From Methylopila capsulata (lineage in GTDB: Bacteria > Pseudomonadota > Alphaproteobacteria > Rhizobiales > Methylopilaceae): DNA of 64,000 nt. Below, piece after piece: positions 27,830 through 35,969 of this stretch. Made by a program: the position numbers and the translations under genes. Below the pieces are notes generated by a model, which was not told the DNA's origin, ran no database searches, and saw only the letters and a program-made list of their open reading frames with translations. Numbering within the stretch: position 1 is the first letter of the stretch; every line of letters begins with the position of its first letter. Where the stretch lies: assembly GCF_016907975.1 (NCBI RefSeq), contig NZ_JAFBCY010000001.1, positions 1,141,419 through 1,205,418 on the forward strand, given 5' to 3'.

Positions 27830-29305
27830 ATGACGGTCAGCATCGACATCGGCGCGAAGTCGAACGGACAGCGCGCGACGGTCGACCTCGAGGAGCTGCT
27901 CGCGACCCGTCTTCTCGTCCAGGGCAATTCCGGTTCGGGCAAGTCGCACCTGCTCCGCCGGCTGCTGGAGCAGAGCGCGACCTGGGTGCAGCAGTGCGTG
28001 ATCGACCCCGAGGGCGATTTCGTCACGCTCGCCGACGCCCACGGCCATGTGGTGGTGGAAGCCGCCGGCGTGGAGCGCGACCTCGCGATGATCGCGGAGC
28101 GGGTGCGGCGGCACCGGGTCTCGGTGATCCTCAACCTCGAGAGCCTCGACGTCGACCGCCAGATGCGGGCGGCGGCCGTGTTCCTCAACGCGCTGTTCGA
28201 GGTCGAGCGCGACTGCTGGTATCCGATGCTGGTGGTGGTGGACGAGGCGCAGCTGTTCGCCCCCGCCGCGGCGAGCGAAGCGGACGAGGAGTCCCGCCGG
28301 CAGGCGCTCGCCGCGATGACAAATCTCATGTGCCGCGGGCGGAAGCGGGGGTTGGCCGGCGTCATCGCGACCCAGCGGCTGGCGAAGCTCGCGAAGAACG
28401 TCGCGGCCGAGGCCTCGAACTTCCTGATGGGCCGCACCTTCCTCGACATCGACATGGCGCGCGCCGCCGACCTGCTCGGGATGGAGCGGCGGCAGGCGGA
28501 AGCGTTCCGCAATCTCGACCGCGGCCAGTTCGTGGGGCTCGGCCCCGCGATCGGGCGCCGCCCCGAGACCGTGAAGATCGCGCCCGTGGAGACGCAGGGG
28601 CGCGGCGGCAGCCCCAAGCTGATGCCGATGCCGGAGACGCTCGCCGAGGACGCCGCGGGGCTCATCTTCCGCCGCGGCGCCGACGAGGCCCGCCCGCGTG
28701 CCGCGGCGGCGACGGCGAACACGGCGGAGGTGCTGGCCCAGCTCGCGCAGTCGCGCAGCGACGCGACCGCCGCCCAGCCGTTGCCCGCCGACCTGTTCGC
28801 CGACGCCGAGCGTGAGGGCAAGATCGCCGAAATCATGACCGCGATGATGGCCGAACCCGACGCCAGCTTTCAGCCGGTGTCGCTGCTCTACCAGGACTTC
28901 CTCGTCCGCTGCCGCATCGCGCGCCTGCCGGGCGACGCGCCGGACCTGCCGCGGTTCCGCCGCGAACTCGCGATCGCGAAGGCCGGCGTCGACAACGGCG
29001 AGGTCGCGAGCGCCGATTGGGATCAAGCGACGTTGATCGCGGCGTCGCTGCCCGAGGATGTGCGCGGGGTGTTCCTGCTGGTCGCGAAGGCCGCGCTGAT
29101 GAAGGGCCCCTGCCCCACCGACGCCGAGATCGCCAAGGCCTACGGCACGCGCTCGACAGGGCGGGCGCGGCGGCTTCTCACCTACATGGAGGAGCGCGGC
29201 TTCATCGCCTGCGCTTCGGACCTGCGCGGCAACCGCATCGTGATGCTGCCCGACCTCGGCTGGCAGACCGCGCCCGGCGCCCTCGAAACCGTGTCGGGGC
29301 ACTGA
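27830..29305 (+). CDS. HerA-like (DUF87) ATPase, stand-alone
   Basis: About 491 aa from ATG 27830 (MTVSIDIGAKSNGQ...). Walker A VQGNSGSGKSHLLRRLL and Walker B MLVVVDEAQLFAP, followed by the HerA/FtsK-type sensor region MTNLMCRGRKRGLAGVIATQRLAKLAKNVAAEA. A C-terminal third (about 280-490) includes a possible winged-helix segment at AEIAKAYGTRSTGRARRLLTYMEERGF. DUF87 proteins are hexameric DNA or plasmid translocases and many pair with a NurA nuclease; none is seen here. Isolated gene with about 130 nt before it and a repeat after it. Role unknown. Confidence 0.75.
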   Translation: MTVSIDIGAKSNGQRATVDLEELLATRLLVQGNSGSGKSHLLRRLLEQSATWVQQCVIDPEGDFVTLADAHGHVVVEAAGVERDLAMIAERVRRHRVSVILNLESLDVDRQMRAAAVFLNALFEVERDCWYPMLVVVDEAQLFAPAAASEADEESRRQALAAMTNLMCRGRKRGLAGVIATQRLAKLAKNVAAEASNFLMGRTFLDIDMARAADLLGMERRQAEAFRNLDRGQFVGLGPAIGRRPETVKIAPVETQGRGGSPKLMPMPETLAEDAAGLIFRRGADEARPRAAAATANTAEVLAQLAQSRSDATAAQPLPADLFADAEREGKIAEIMTAMMAEPDASFQPVSLLYQDFLVRCRIARLPGDAPDLPRFRRELAIAKAGVDNGEVASADWDQATLIAASLPEDVRGVFLLVAKAALMKGPCPTDAEIAKAYGTRSTGRARRLLTYMEERGFIACASDLRGNRIVMLPDLGWQTAPGALETVSGH

Positions 29306-29718
29306 GCGGCGGCTGGCCCGGCGAACTAAGCGCGAGAACCGCTCCTTCTTGTCCCGGCCTCGACCCGGGACCCAGAGCCGCTGCGCCCGGACGAAAGAAC
29401 GCGCGCTCGTCGAGCTTTCTCCCAGATCGCCGGGCGTCTGGGTTCCGACTCAAGGCTGGGACAAGAAGACGGCGCGCCCGTAACGCGTCGCTTATTTGTT
29501 CAGAGCCGCCATCCAGAAGGACATTGCGGTCATCCAGAACGCGATCGGGGTTCCAGCGAGAGGATGCATGGGACGCACTCCTGTTGCCGCCGACGGCCTC
29601 GGCCTCGCCTGACGCGAGATCCATACCGCCGGCCTTCGCTGGGAAAACGTCCTTTGCGCGGATCACGTTCCGTTTAGCCGACGAAAGCATGAGGGGACGG
29701 CTCGGGCCGCCCAGACCC
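29306..29718. repeat. Non-coding region with a 32-bp imperfect inverted repeat
   Basis: Arms at 29345-29376 and 29437-29468 match at 27 of 32 positions in inverted orientation (ends CTTCTTGTCCC and CCCAGA), and resemble the element at 9613-9726. The rest (29469-29718) shows no convincing gene on either strand; frames there lack family features. Confidence 0.65.
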
Positions 29719-29952
29719 TCAGGCGATCTTCCTGACCGCTCCGGCGTCGACGCCGAAGCCCGCGAGCTCGTCGGCGGAGAGCGGCAGCAGGGGCGCGCTG
29801 GGCACGGCGCGGCCGTAGGGAATCGCTTTCCGGGCGGCCTCGCGGTCGGCGATCGCCGCCACGTAGGAGCCCGCGACGCGCTGGTCGCCCTTCAGGTTGA
29901 CGACGGGGATCGTCAGTTTCCAGCCGGCGGCGGGCTGGGGCGATTGGGTCAT
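29719..29952 (-). CDS. Small hypothetical protein, 77 aa
   Basis: Not recognised. Sequence starts MTQSPQPAAGWKLTIPVVNLKGDQRVAG and continues with a short amphipathic stretch ADREAARKAIPYGRAVPSAP. It has no membrane helix or cysteines. A ribosome site (GAGGAGCG) precedes the ATG, supporting real translation. Divergent from the sensor kinase at 30108 and flanked by a repeat, so it is a monocistronic orphan. Confidence 0.5.
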   Translation of the reverse strand: MTQSPQPAAGWKLTIPVVNLKGDQRVAGSYVAAIADREAARKAIPYGRAVPSAPLLPLSADELAGFGVDAGAVRKIA

Positions 29953-30107
29953 GGCGGCGCTCCTCGTCTTGTGATCTTGGCGCGATGCAAGCGGAGCGGG
30001 ACGCTGGCGTCAATCGCGGTTCGCCCGGTCGACGCGCTCCCGGCCGCCCGTCATGATGCGCGCGCGGTCCGCCGCCCGACTCCCCTTACCTGGAGCCTGA
30101 CCGGCCG

Positions 30108-31694
30108 ATGACCGTGCGTTGGCGTATCTTCGTGTTCGAGATCGTGACCCTCGCCTTCGTGGCGCTGATGGTCGGGGTGACCGCGCTGTCGCTCAGGGTG
30201 GCGGACGATTTCGTGCGCCGCATCGACGGCGTCCACCACCGCTTCGAGGTGATCGCCGAGCTCGACGGCCACGCCAACAACTACGCCGAGCAGATCGCCG
30301 AGGTGCTGCTGCTCGGGCCGGAGCAGATGCCGGACTTCGAGGCCGCGCGCCGCAAGATGGAGGAGGCGTTCGAGCGCCTCGCCCGCGTCACGCGGGCCGA
30401 GGTGCTGACGCTCGACGGGGTCGAGGAGGTGCGGCGCGAGATCTCGGACGTCGAGATGACGAGCCGCATGAACGAGCTCTACCGCGCGATCGACCGCGCG
30501 GCCGAGCATGTCTTCGCCCTTCAGCGCGACGGCAAGCAGGCCGAGGCGGTCGGGCATTTCCGACGCGAGGTCGAGTACCGGCTGTCGAACGACTTCGAGA
30601 CGCTGCTCGAGAACGCGCTGAAGGACGAGCGCGGCGAGGTCGCGAGCGAGCTCGCCGAGGTGCGCCGGCGCCAGCAGTGGCTGCTCTTCGGCGCGATCGC
30701 GCTGACGCTGCTCGCCGTCCTGTTCAGCGCCGGCTTCGGACTGATGCTGAAGCGCTCGATCGTGCGCCCGGTGCAGGATCTCGCCGAAGGCGCCAGGGCG
30801 ATCGCGGACGGCGCGCTCGACGCCCGCATCCCCGTGCGCGGCCGCGACGAGTTCGCGGCGCTCGCCCGCACCTTCAACGACATGGCGCATGCGATCGAGG
30901 GCCAACGGGCGGAGCTCGTCACCGCGCAGCAGCGGCTGCACTCCGAGGTCGAGGCCCGCACCGCCGAACTGCGCCACGCCAACGACCGCCTGAGGGACGT
31001 GGACGCGCGGCGGGCGCAGTTCCTGGCGGACGTCAGCCACGAACTTCGGACGCCGCTGACGATCCTGCGCGGCGAGGCGGACGTCGCGCTGCGCGGGCGC
31101 GGCGACCCGGGCGACCAGGCGGAGGCGCTGTCCCGCATCCAGGAGCAGGCCGAAAGCCTCGGCTCACTGCTCGACGACCTGCTGGCCTTCGCCCGGTCCG
31201 ACGCGGAAGACCAGAGCTTCGAGATCACTGTCACGCGCGGCCGCGACGTCGCAGCCGCCGCGGCCGCCGAGGGCGAAGCGCTCGCCGCCCCGCGCGACGT
31301 CCTGATCGAGACCGCCTGGAACGACGGCGGCGCGCTGATCGCGGCCGACGCGCGACGGCTGAAGCAGGTCTTCCTGATCGGCCTCGACAACGCGATAAAG
31401 CACTCGCCGGCCGGCGGACGAGTCCGCGTCGCGACGCTCGTCGCCGACGGACGGTTCGTGGTCGAGGTCTCGGACGAGGGGCCGGGCCTGTCGGAAGAGG
31501 ATCGCGCGCACGTGTTCAGCCGTTTCTATCGGGGCCGCGCGGCCGACAGCGGCTCGACCGGCGGCCTCGGCATCGGTCTCGCGATCGCAAAGCTCATCGT
31601 CGAGCGGCACGACGGCGCGATCACGCTCGACAACAGGCCTTCGGGCGGCGCGGCGCTGACCGTGTCGCTGCCGCCGGCGGAGGCGGGATCGTGA
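30108..31694 (+). CDS. Membrane sensor histidine kinase with HAMP
   Basis: 528 aa. TM1 near 7-28, a helical periplasmic domain (about 30-180, rich in Glu/Arg heptads), TM2 near 190-212, HAMP about 213-265 (RPVQDLAEGARAIADGALDARIPVRGRDEFAALARTFNDM), coiled coil, then the HisKA motif FLADVSHELRTPLTILRGEADVALRG and the ATPase boxes DNAIKHSP, DEGPGLS, GGLGIGLAIAKLIVERHDG. Stimulus unknown. Its stop overlaps the GTG of the OmpR-type regulator, so they form a cognate pair. The RTX gene downstream is a possible target. Confidence 0.9.
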   Translation: MTVRWRIFVFEIVTLAFVALMVGVTALSLRVADDFVRRIDGVHHRFEVIAELDGHANNYAEQIAEVLLLGPEQMPDFEAARRKMEEAFERLARVTRAEVLTLDGVEEVRREISDVEMTSRMNELYRAIDRAAEHVFALQRDGKQAEAVGHFRREVEYRLSNDFETLLENALKDERGEVASELAEVRRRQQWLLFGAIALTLLAVLFSAGFGLMLKRSIVRPVQDLAEGARAIADGALDARIPVRGRDEFAALARTFNDMAHAIEGQRAELVTAQQRLHSEVEARTAELRHANDRLRDVDARRAQFLADVSHELRTPLTILRGEADVALRGRGDPGDQAEALSRIQEQAESLGSLLDDLLAFARSDAEDQSFEITVTRGRDVAAAAAAEGEALAAPRDVLIETAWNDGGALIAADARRLKQVFLIGLDNAIKHSPAGGRVRVATLVADGRFVVEVSDEGPGLSEEDRAHVFSRFYRGRAADSGSTGGLGIGLAIAKLIVERHDGAITLDNRPSGGAALTVSLPPAEAGS

Positions 31695-32377
31695 AGATCC
31701 TGGTGGTGGAGGACGACCGCCGGATCGCCGATTTTCTGAGCCGCGGCCTGACCTCGGAGGGCTATCAGGTGACCGTCGCCCCGGACGGCCGCGACGGGCT
31801 GGAGCGCATCCGCTCGGGCGAGTTCGAACTGGTGATCCTCGACCGCATGCTGCCCTACGTCGACGGGCTCGAGGTCTGCCGGCTGGTGCGGCAGGAGCGG
31901 CTGACGGCGCTGATCCTGATGCTCACCGCCAAGGACGGGCTGCAGGACAAGATCGAGGGCCTCAAGGGCGGGGCGGACGACTACCTCACCAAGCCGTTCT
32001 CGTTCGACGAGCTGCTGGCGCGGCTCGAGGCGCTGAAACGCCGCCGGCCGGCGGAGGACACCCAGGCGACGCTCGCGGTCGGGCCGCTCACCCTCGACCC
32101 CGAGTCCCGTCGCGTGACCTGCCGCGGCCGGGAGATCTCGCTGACCGTGCGCGAGTTCGAGCTGCTGCGGTTCCTGATGGCGAACGCCGAGCGCGTCGTC
32201 AGCCGGCAGAGGCTGCTGAACAACGTCTGGGACTACACCTTCGACCCCGGCACCAAGGTGGTCGACGTCTACATCCGCTATCTCAGGAAAAAACTCGAGG
32301 ACGACGGCCCTCCGTTCATCATCCAGACGGTTCGCGGCGTCGGTTACAAGATCTCGGGCCGAGACGTCGTGTCGTGA
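31691..32377 (+). CDS. OmpR-family response regulator
   Basis: 228 aa from GTG 31691 (MKILVVEDDRRIADFL...). Receiver with phospho-Asp in LVILDRMLPYVDGLEV and Lys in LTKPFSFDELLARL, then a winged helix (about 130-222: LTVREFELLRFLMANAERVVSR, VVDVYIRYLRKKL, RGVGYKI). Transcriptionally coupled to the kinase before it by GTGA. Confidence 0.92.
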   Translation: MKILVVEDDRRIADFLSRGLTSEGYQVTVAPDGRDGLERIRSGEFELVILDRMLPYVDGLEVCRLVRQERLTALILMLTAKDGLQDKIEGLKGGADDYLTKPFSFDELLARLEALKRRRPAEDTQATLAVGPLTLDPESRRVTCRGREISLTVREFELLRFLMANAERVVSRQRLLNNVWDYTFDPGTKVVDVYIRYLRKKLEDDGPPFIIQTVRGVGYKISGRDVVS

Positions 32378-32512
32378 TGCTTCGCCTCGTTTTCGCCGTC
32401 GCTCTCTCTCCAAATTCTAACCGACCGCTCAACGTGGTCTAACTGAGCCCGCTTAAGTTCAGCTCCAGAAGGCCGGGCGGCGCGCCCGCCCGCATCATGT
32501 GGAGCTGATGAG

Positions 32513-33205
32513 ATGGCGACGATCAACGGAACGGCCGGCGCGGACCGCCTCGTGGGAACCGGCGCGGCCGACGTGCTGCGCGGCTACGCCGGCCAGGACA
32601 AGCTATTCGGCCAGGCGGGCGCGGACACGCTGTTCGGCGGCGACCAGAACGACGACCTCTTCGGCGGCGACGGCGACGATCGGCTCTACGGCGAGAACGG
32701 CGACGACGACCTTGAGGGCGGCGCGGGCGACGACCGGCTCGTGGGCGGCGCCGGCAATGACGATCTCGAAGGCGGGCTGGGGAACGACACGCTCTACGGC
32801 GGCGCCGGCAACGACGAGATCGACGGCGGCGACGGCGACGACCGGCTGATCGGAGACGCGGGCAACGATGAGCTCGACGGCGGAAACGGCCGCGACGTGC
32901 TGTTCGGCGGCGTCGGCAACGACGAACTCGACGGCGGCAAGGGCGTGGACGTGCTGAGCGGCGGCGCGGGCGCCGACATCTTCGTGTTCGAGACCGGCGA
33001 CGGCAAGGACCGCATCACCGACTTCCAGGACGGGACCGACAAGATCGAGCTCGACGTCGACGGCCTCGGGTTCAACGACCTGATCATCCGCTCGAACGCG
33101 GCGGGCGACGCCGTGATCACCTGGGCCGGCAACACCGGCTCCTCGATCACGCTCGACGACGTGTCGGTGGCGAACCTCGGCGCGAACGACTTCATCTTCG
33201 ACTGA
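32513..33205 (+). CDS. Small RTX calcium-binding repeat protein
   Basis: 230 aa. Residues about 35-155 are a run of roughly a dozen nonapeptides of the GGxGxDxLx type (for example GGDGDDRLYG, GGAGNDDLEG, GGLGNDTLYG), the calcium-binding beta-roll of type I-secreted proteins. The last 70 residues (DIFVFETGDGKDRITDFQDGTDKIELDVDGL...) form the usual C-terminal RTX cap carrying the secretion signal. No enzymatic domain is attached, and no ABC/MFP exporter gene is nearby. Possibly a small extracellular matrix or surface protein. Preceded by a 135-nt gap. Confidence 0.82.
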   Translation: MATINGTAGADRLVGTGAADVLRGYAGQDKLFGQAGADTLFGGDQNDDLFGGDGDDRLYGENGDDDLEGGAGDDRLVGGAGNDDLEGGLGNDTLYGGAGNDEIDGGDGDDRLIGDAGNDELDGGNGRDVLFGGVGNDELDGGKGVDVLSGGAGADIFVFETGDGKDRITDFQDGTDKIELDVDGLGFNDLIIRSNAAGDAVITWAGNTGSSITLDDVSVANLGANDFIFD

Positions 33206-33212
33206 GGCCGCC

Positions 33213-34172
33213 TCAGGCGATCTGAACGAACCGCGCCATCTCGGGCGCGACCTCGGCGAGCCGCGCGCGCAGACCTGCGCGGCTCGCCTCCGCGAGCTCC
33301 GCCGGCAGCCGGCCGAGTTCGTGCGCATAGGCGACGAGCGTAAGGCTGCGGGCGAACTCGGGACCGGGCAGCGCGGCGCAGACCACCGCCCCCGGCGGCG
33401 GAGCGGCCTCGACCACGCAGAGCGGCGTGACGACGGCGAAGCGGCCGCCCTCCGCCACCATCGCCGCCACCCCCTGAGGCGTGTCGAACGACAGCCGCCG
33501 CGGCGGCTCCAGGCCGATCCGGCGCAGGTGACGCTCGATCTCGACGCCGGTGCTCGAGCGCGCGCTGAACCGCACCAGCTCGAAGCGCTCGGCCAGGCCC
33601 CTCAGGTCCTCCATGGTCTCGACGGCGGGACCGCCCGGCGGCAGCATCAGCACGTAGGACTCGGTCAGGATCGGCCGGCGCTCGAGCCCGGCGACCTGCG
33701 CGAGATCGTCGACGCCGATCATCACGTCGAGGTTGCGCGACAGCAGGGCGCTGGCATGCGACGCCGTGAGCCCCGACAGGATCGCCACCTCGTCCGCCCG
33801 CTGGGCGATCGCGTCCGCGAGCGTCGGCCCGAGCGTGCGCGACAGCGAGTCGACGAGGCCGAGCCGCACCAGCGGAAACCGCGCCCTCCCCGCCTCCCGC
33901 AGCATCGGCGCGATCTGGCGCGCTTCGGAGACCAGCGCCGAGGCGCGCTGGCGCAGCAGGACGCCTGCGGGCGTCAGCGCGATCGGACGGATCGCCCGGT
34001 CGAACAAGCCGGCCCCGATCCGCGTCTCGAGCTCCGCCACCGCGAGCGACACCGCCGGCTGCGTGAGGCCCAGACGCCGCGCCGCCGCCGCCATCGAGCC
34101 GGCGTCGCAGACGGCGAGGAAGATCGTGAGCTGCCGGAGATCGAAGGGAAGGTCGTCGGGACGGGGCTGCAT
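33213..34172 (-). CDS. LysR-family regulator divergent from mgdA
   Basis: 319 aa from ATG 34172. N-terminal HTH LRQLTIFLAVCDAGSMAAAARRLGLTQPAVSLAVAELETRIG followed by an effector domain. It is back to back with the N-methylglutamate dehydrogenase operon with about 97 nt between start codons, and the gap carries TATAA-N7-TTATA at 34187-34203, so control of mgdABCD is likely. The effector could be methylamine, gamma-glutamylmethylamide or N-methylglutamate; not shown. Confidence 0.85.
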   Translation of the reverse strand: MQPRPDDLPFDLRQLTIFLAVCDAGSMAAAARRLGLTQPAVSLAVAELETRIGAGLFDRAIRPIALTPAGVLLRQRASALVSEARQIAPMLREAGRARFPLVRLGLVDSLSRTLGPTLADAIAQRADEVAILSGLTASHASALLSRNLDVMIGVDDLAQVAGLERRPILTESYVLMLPPGGPAVETMEDLRGLAERFELVRFSARSSTGVEIERHLRRIGLEPPRRLSFDTPQGVAAMVAEGGRFAVVTPLCVVEAAPPPGAVVCAALPGPEFARSLTLVAYAHELGRLPAELAEASRAGLRARLAEVAPEMARFVQIA

Positions 34173-34186
34173 GGCCAAGCTCGCAC

Positions 34187-34203
34187 TATAAGTCCGATTT
34201 ATA
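34187..34203. promoter_or_regulatory. LysR-type operator candidate upstream of mgdA
   Basis: TATAA-GTCCGAT-TTATA is a perfect 5-7-5 inverted repeat that fits the T-N11-A rule for LysR sites. AT-rich in an otherwise GC-rich region. Confidence 0.55.
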
Positions 34204-34269
34204 TCTCATAGCGCGCGGCCGTCGGCCATAGTGCGGCTCGTCCTGCTTCGCCATCACCCAGGCGCGCTC

Positions 34270-35529
34270 ATGTCGACCGACCGGTACTCGATCTTTTCCG
34301 TGCTTCGCGAGGCGCTTCGCGGCCACACCGGCTGGAAGCCGGCTTGGCGCGAGCCCGAGCCGAAGGCGGCCTACGACATCGTCATCGTCGGCGGCGGCGG
34401 CCACGGGCTCGCGACCGCTCACTACCTCGCCAAGGTCCACGGCCTCACCAACATCGCGGTGGTCGAGAAGGGCTGGATCGGCGGCGGCAATGTCGGCCGC
34501 AACACCACGATCGTCCGCTCGAACTACCTGCTGCCGGGCAACGCGCCGTTCTACGAACACTCGATGAAGCTCTGGGAGGAGCTTGAGCAGGACCTGAACT
34601 ACAACGCGATGGTGAGCCAGCGCGGCGTGGTGAACCTGTTCCACTCCGACGGCCAGCGCGACGCCTACGCCCGCCGCGGCAACGCCATGCGGCTGCACGG
34701 GATCGACTCCGAGCTGCTCGACGTGCCCGAGCTCAAGCGCATCCTGCCGATGCTCGACTACGACAACGCGCGCTTTCCCGTGAAAGGCGCGCTTCGCCAG
34801 AAGCGCGGCGGCACGGTGCGCCACGACGCGGTGGCCTGGGGCTACGCCCGGGCCGCGGACGGACGCGGCGTCGACATCATCCAGAACTGCGAGGTCACCG
34901 GCTTCCGCATCGAGGCCGGCCGCGTGGTCGGGCTCGAGACCTCGCGTGGCTTCATCGGCGCGAAGAAGGTCGGGCTCGCCTGCGCCGGCAACTCCTCGCG
35001 CGTGGCCGGGATGGCGGGCCTGCGCCTGCCGATCGAGAGCCACGTGCTGCAGGCCTTCGTGTCGGAAGGGATCAAACCTTTCATCGACACGGTCTGCACC
35101 TTCGGCGCCGGGCACTTCTACATCTCGCAGTCCGACAAGGGCGGCCTGGTCTTCGGCGGCGACATCGACGGCTACAACTCCTACGCCAGCCGCGGAAACC
35201 TGCCGACCATCGAGGACGTGGCCGAGGGCGGCATGGCGCTGATGCCCGCGATCGGCCGCGTGAAGCTTCTCCGGCACTGGGGCGGCATCATGGACATGTC
35301 GATGGACGGTTCGCCGATCATCGACCGCACGCCGATCGAGGGCCTCTACCTCAACGCCGGCTGGTGCTACGGCGGCTTCAAGGCGACGCCCGCCTCCGGC
35401 TGGAGCTTCGCGCACCTGATCGCGACCGACACGCCGCACGAGACCGCGACCGCCTACCGGCTCGACCGCTTCGCGACCGGCCGCGTTATCGACGAAAAGG
35501 GCGTCGGCGCCCAGCCGAACCTGCACTGA
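34270..35529 (+). CDS. mgdA: N-methylglutamate dehydrogenase subunit A (sarcosine oxidase beta-like flavoprotein)
   Basis: 419 aa from ATG 34270. FAD-binding GxGxxG in DIVIVGGGGHGLATAHYLAK, then GGGNVGRNTTIVRSNYLL and RHDAVAWGYARAAD, all hallmarks of SoxB-type subunits (the His of the latter region is a candidate covalent-flavin residue). Ends with LYLNAGWCYGGFKATPASG. By itself it would read as sarcosine oxidase beta; the presence of mgsABC and gmaS just downstream indicates the N-methylglutamate dehydrogenase paralogue, which oxidises N-methylglutamate to glutamate and a THF-bound one-carbon unit. Confidence 0.85.
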   Translation: MSTDRYSIFSVLREALRGHTGWKPAWREPEPKAAYDIVIVGGGGHGLATAHYLAKVHGLTNIAVVEKGWIGGGNVGRNTTIVRSNYLLPGNAPFYEHSMKLWEELEQDLNYNAMVSQRGVVNLFHSDGQRDAYARRGNAMRLHGIDSELLDVPELKRILPMLDYDNARFPVKGALRQKRGGTVRHDAVAWGYARAADGRGVDIIQNCEVTGFRIEAGRVVGLETSRGFIGAKKVGLACAGNSSRVAGMAGLRLPIESHVLQAFVSEGIKPFIDTVCTFGAGHFYISQSDKGGLVFGGDIDGYNSYASRGNLPTIEDVAEGGMALMPAIGRVKLLRHWGGIMDMSMDGSPIIDRTPIEGLYLNAGWCYGGFKATPASGWSFAHLIATDTPHETATAYRLDRFATGRVIDEKGVGAQPNLH

Positions 35530-35554
35530 GGCCGAAGCGATGAAGACGATCACC

Positions 35555-35665
35555 CGTCATCCCGGCCGGAGCGGCGCAGCCGCGCAGAGCCGGGATCGTC
35601 AGGCGCGCAAGACGCCCCTCCTGAAAACGATCCCGGCTCTCCGCTTCGCTGCGGCCGGGATGACG
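35555..35665. repeat. Palindromic element between mgdA and mgdB
   Basis: Left arm 35555-35599 and right arm 35627-35665 are imperfect inverted repeats sharing CGTCATCCCGGCCG and GAGCCGGGATCGT. It fills most of the 152-nt spacer in an otherwise tightly packed operon, like the REP-type elements elsewhere in the window. May stabilise or attenuate the mRNA between subunits. Confidence 0.65.
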
Positions 35666-35681
35666 CTGGAGCCCTGATCCC

Positions 35682-35969
35682 ATGCGCATCCCCTGCCCCT
35701 ATTGCGGCGTCCGCGGCGTGGACGAGTTCTCCTACCTCGGCGACGCCACGCTGGTCCGGCCCGACGCCTCCGTGCCGAACGCCGAGGCCGCCTTCGCCGA
35801 CTACGTCTATCTGCGCGACAACCCCGCCGGCCGGCACCGCGAGCTGTGGCAGCACGCGGTCGGGTGCCAGTCCTGGCTTGTGGTGACCCGCGACACCCGC
35901 ACCCATGCGATCGAGCAGGTCGAAGCCGCCCGCGACATCGCGGCGGCGCGCGCTTCGGGAGCCGAATGA
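35682..35969 (+). CDS. mgdB: N-methylglutamate dehydrogenase subunit B (sarcosine oxidase delta-like)
   Basis: 95 aa, typical delta size. CPYCG (C5, C8) with H58 and C62 in ELWQHAVGCQSW match the Cys2-His-Cys zinc site of SoxD. Structural subunit bridging the large flavoproteins. The next gene begins inside its stop (ATGATGA). Confidence 0.87.
   Translation: MRIPCPYCGVRGVDEFSYLGDATLVRPDASVPNAEAAFADYVYLRDNPAGRHRELWQHAVGCQSWLVVTRDTRTHAIEQVEAARDIAAARASGAE

Noticed and set aside
25277..29302. Very long open frame (about 1340 codons) on the minus strand opposite dctBD and the HerA-like gene
   Set aside because: It mirrors three well-supported plus-strand genes; its protein is Arg/His/Asp/Gly-rich with no domain, as expected from the complement of GC-rich coding DNA.
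29202..29690. 162-codon minus-strand frame across the repeat at 29345-29468
   Set aside because: It runs through an inverted repeat and has repeat-derived low-complexity composition.
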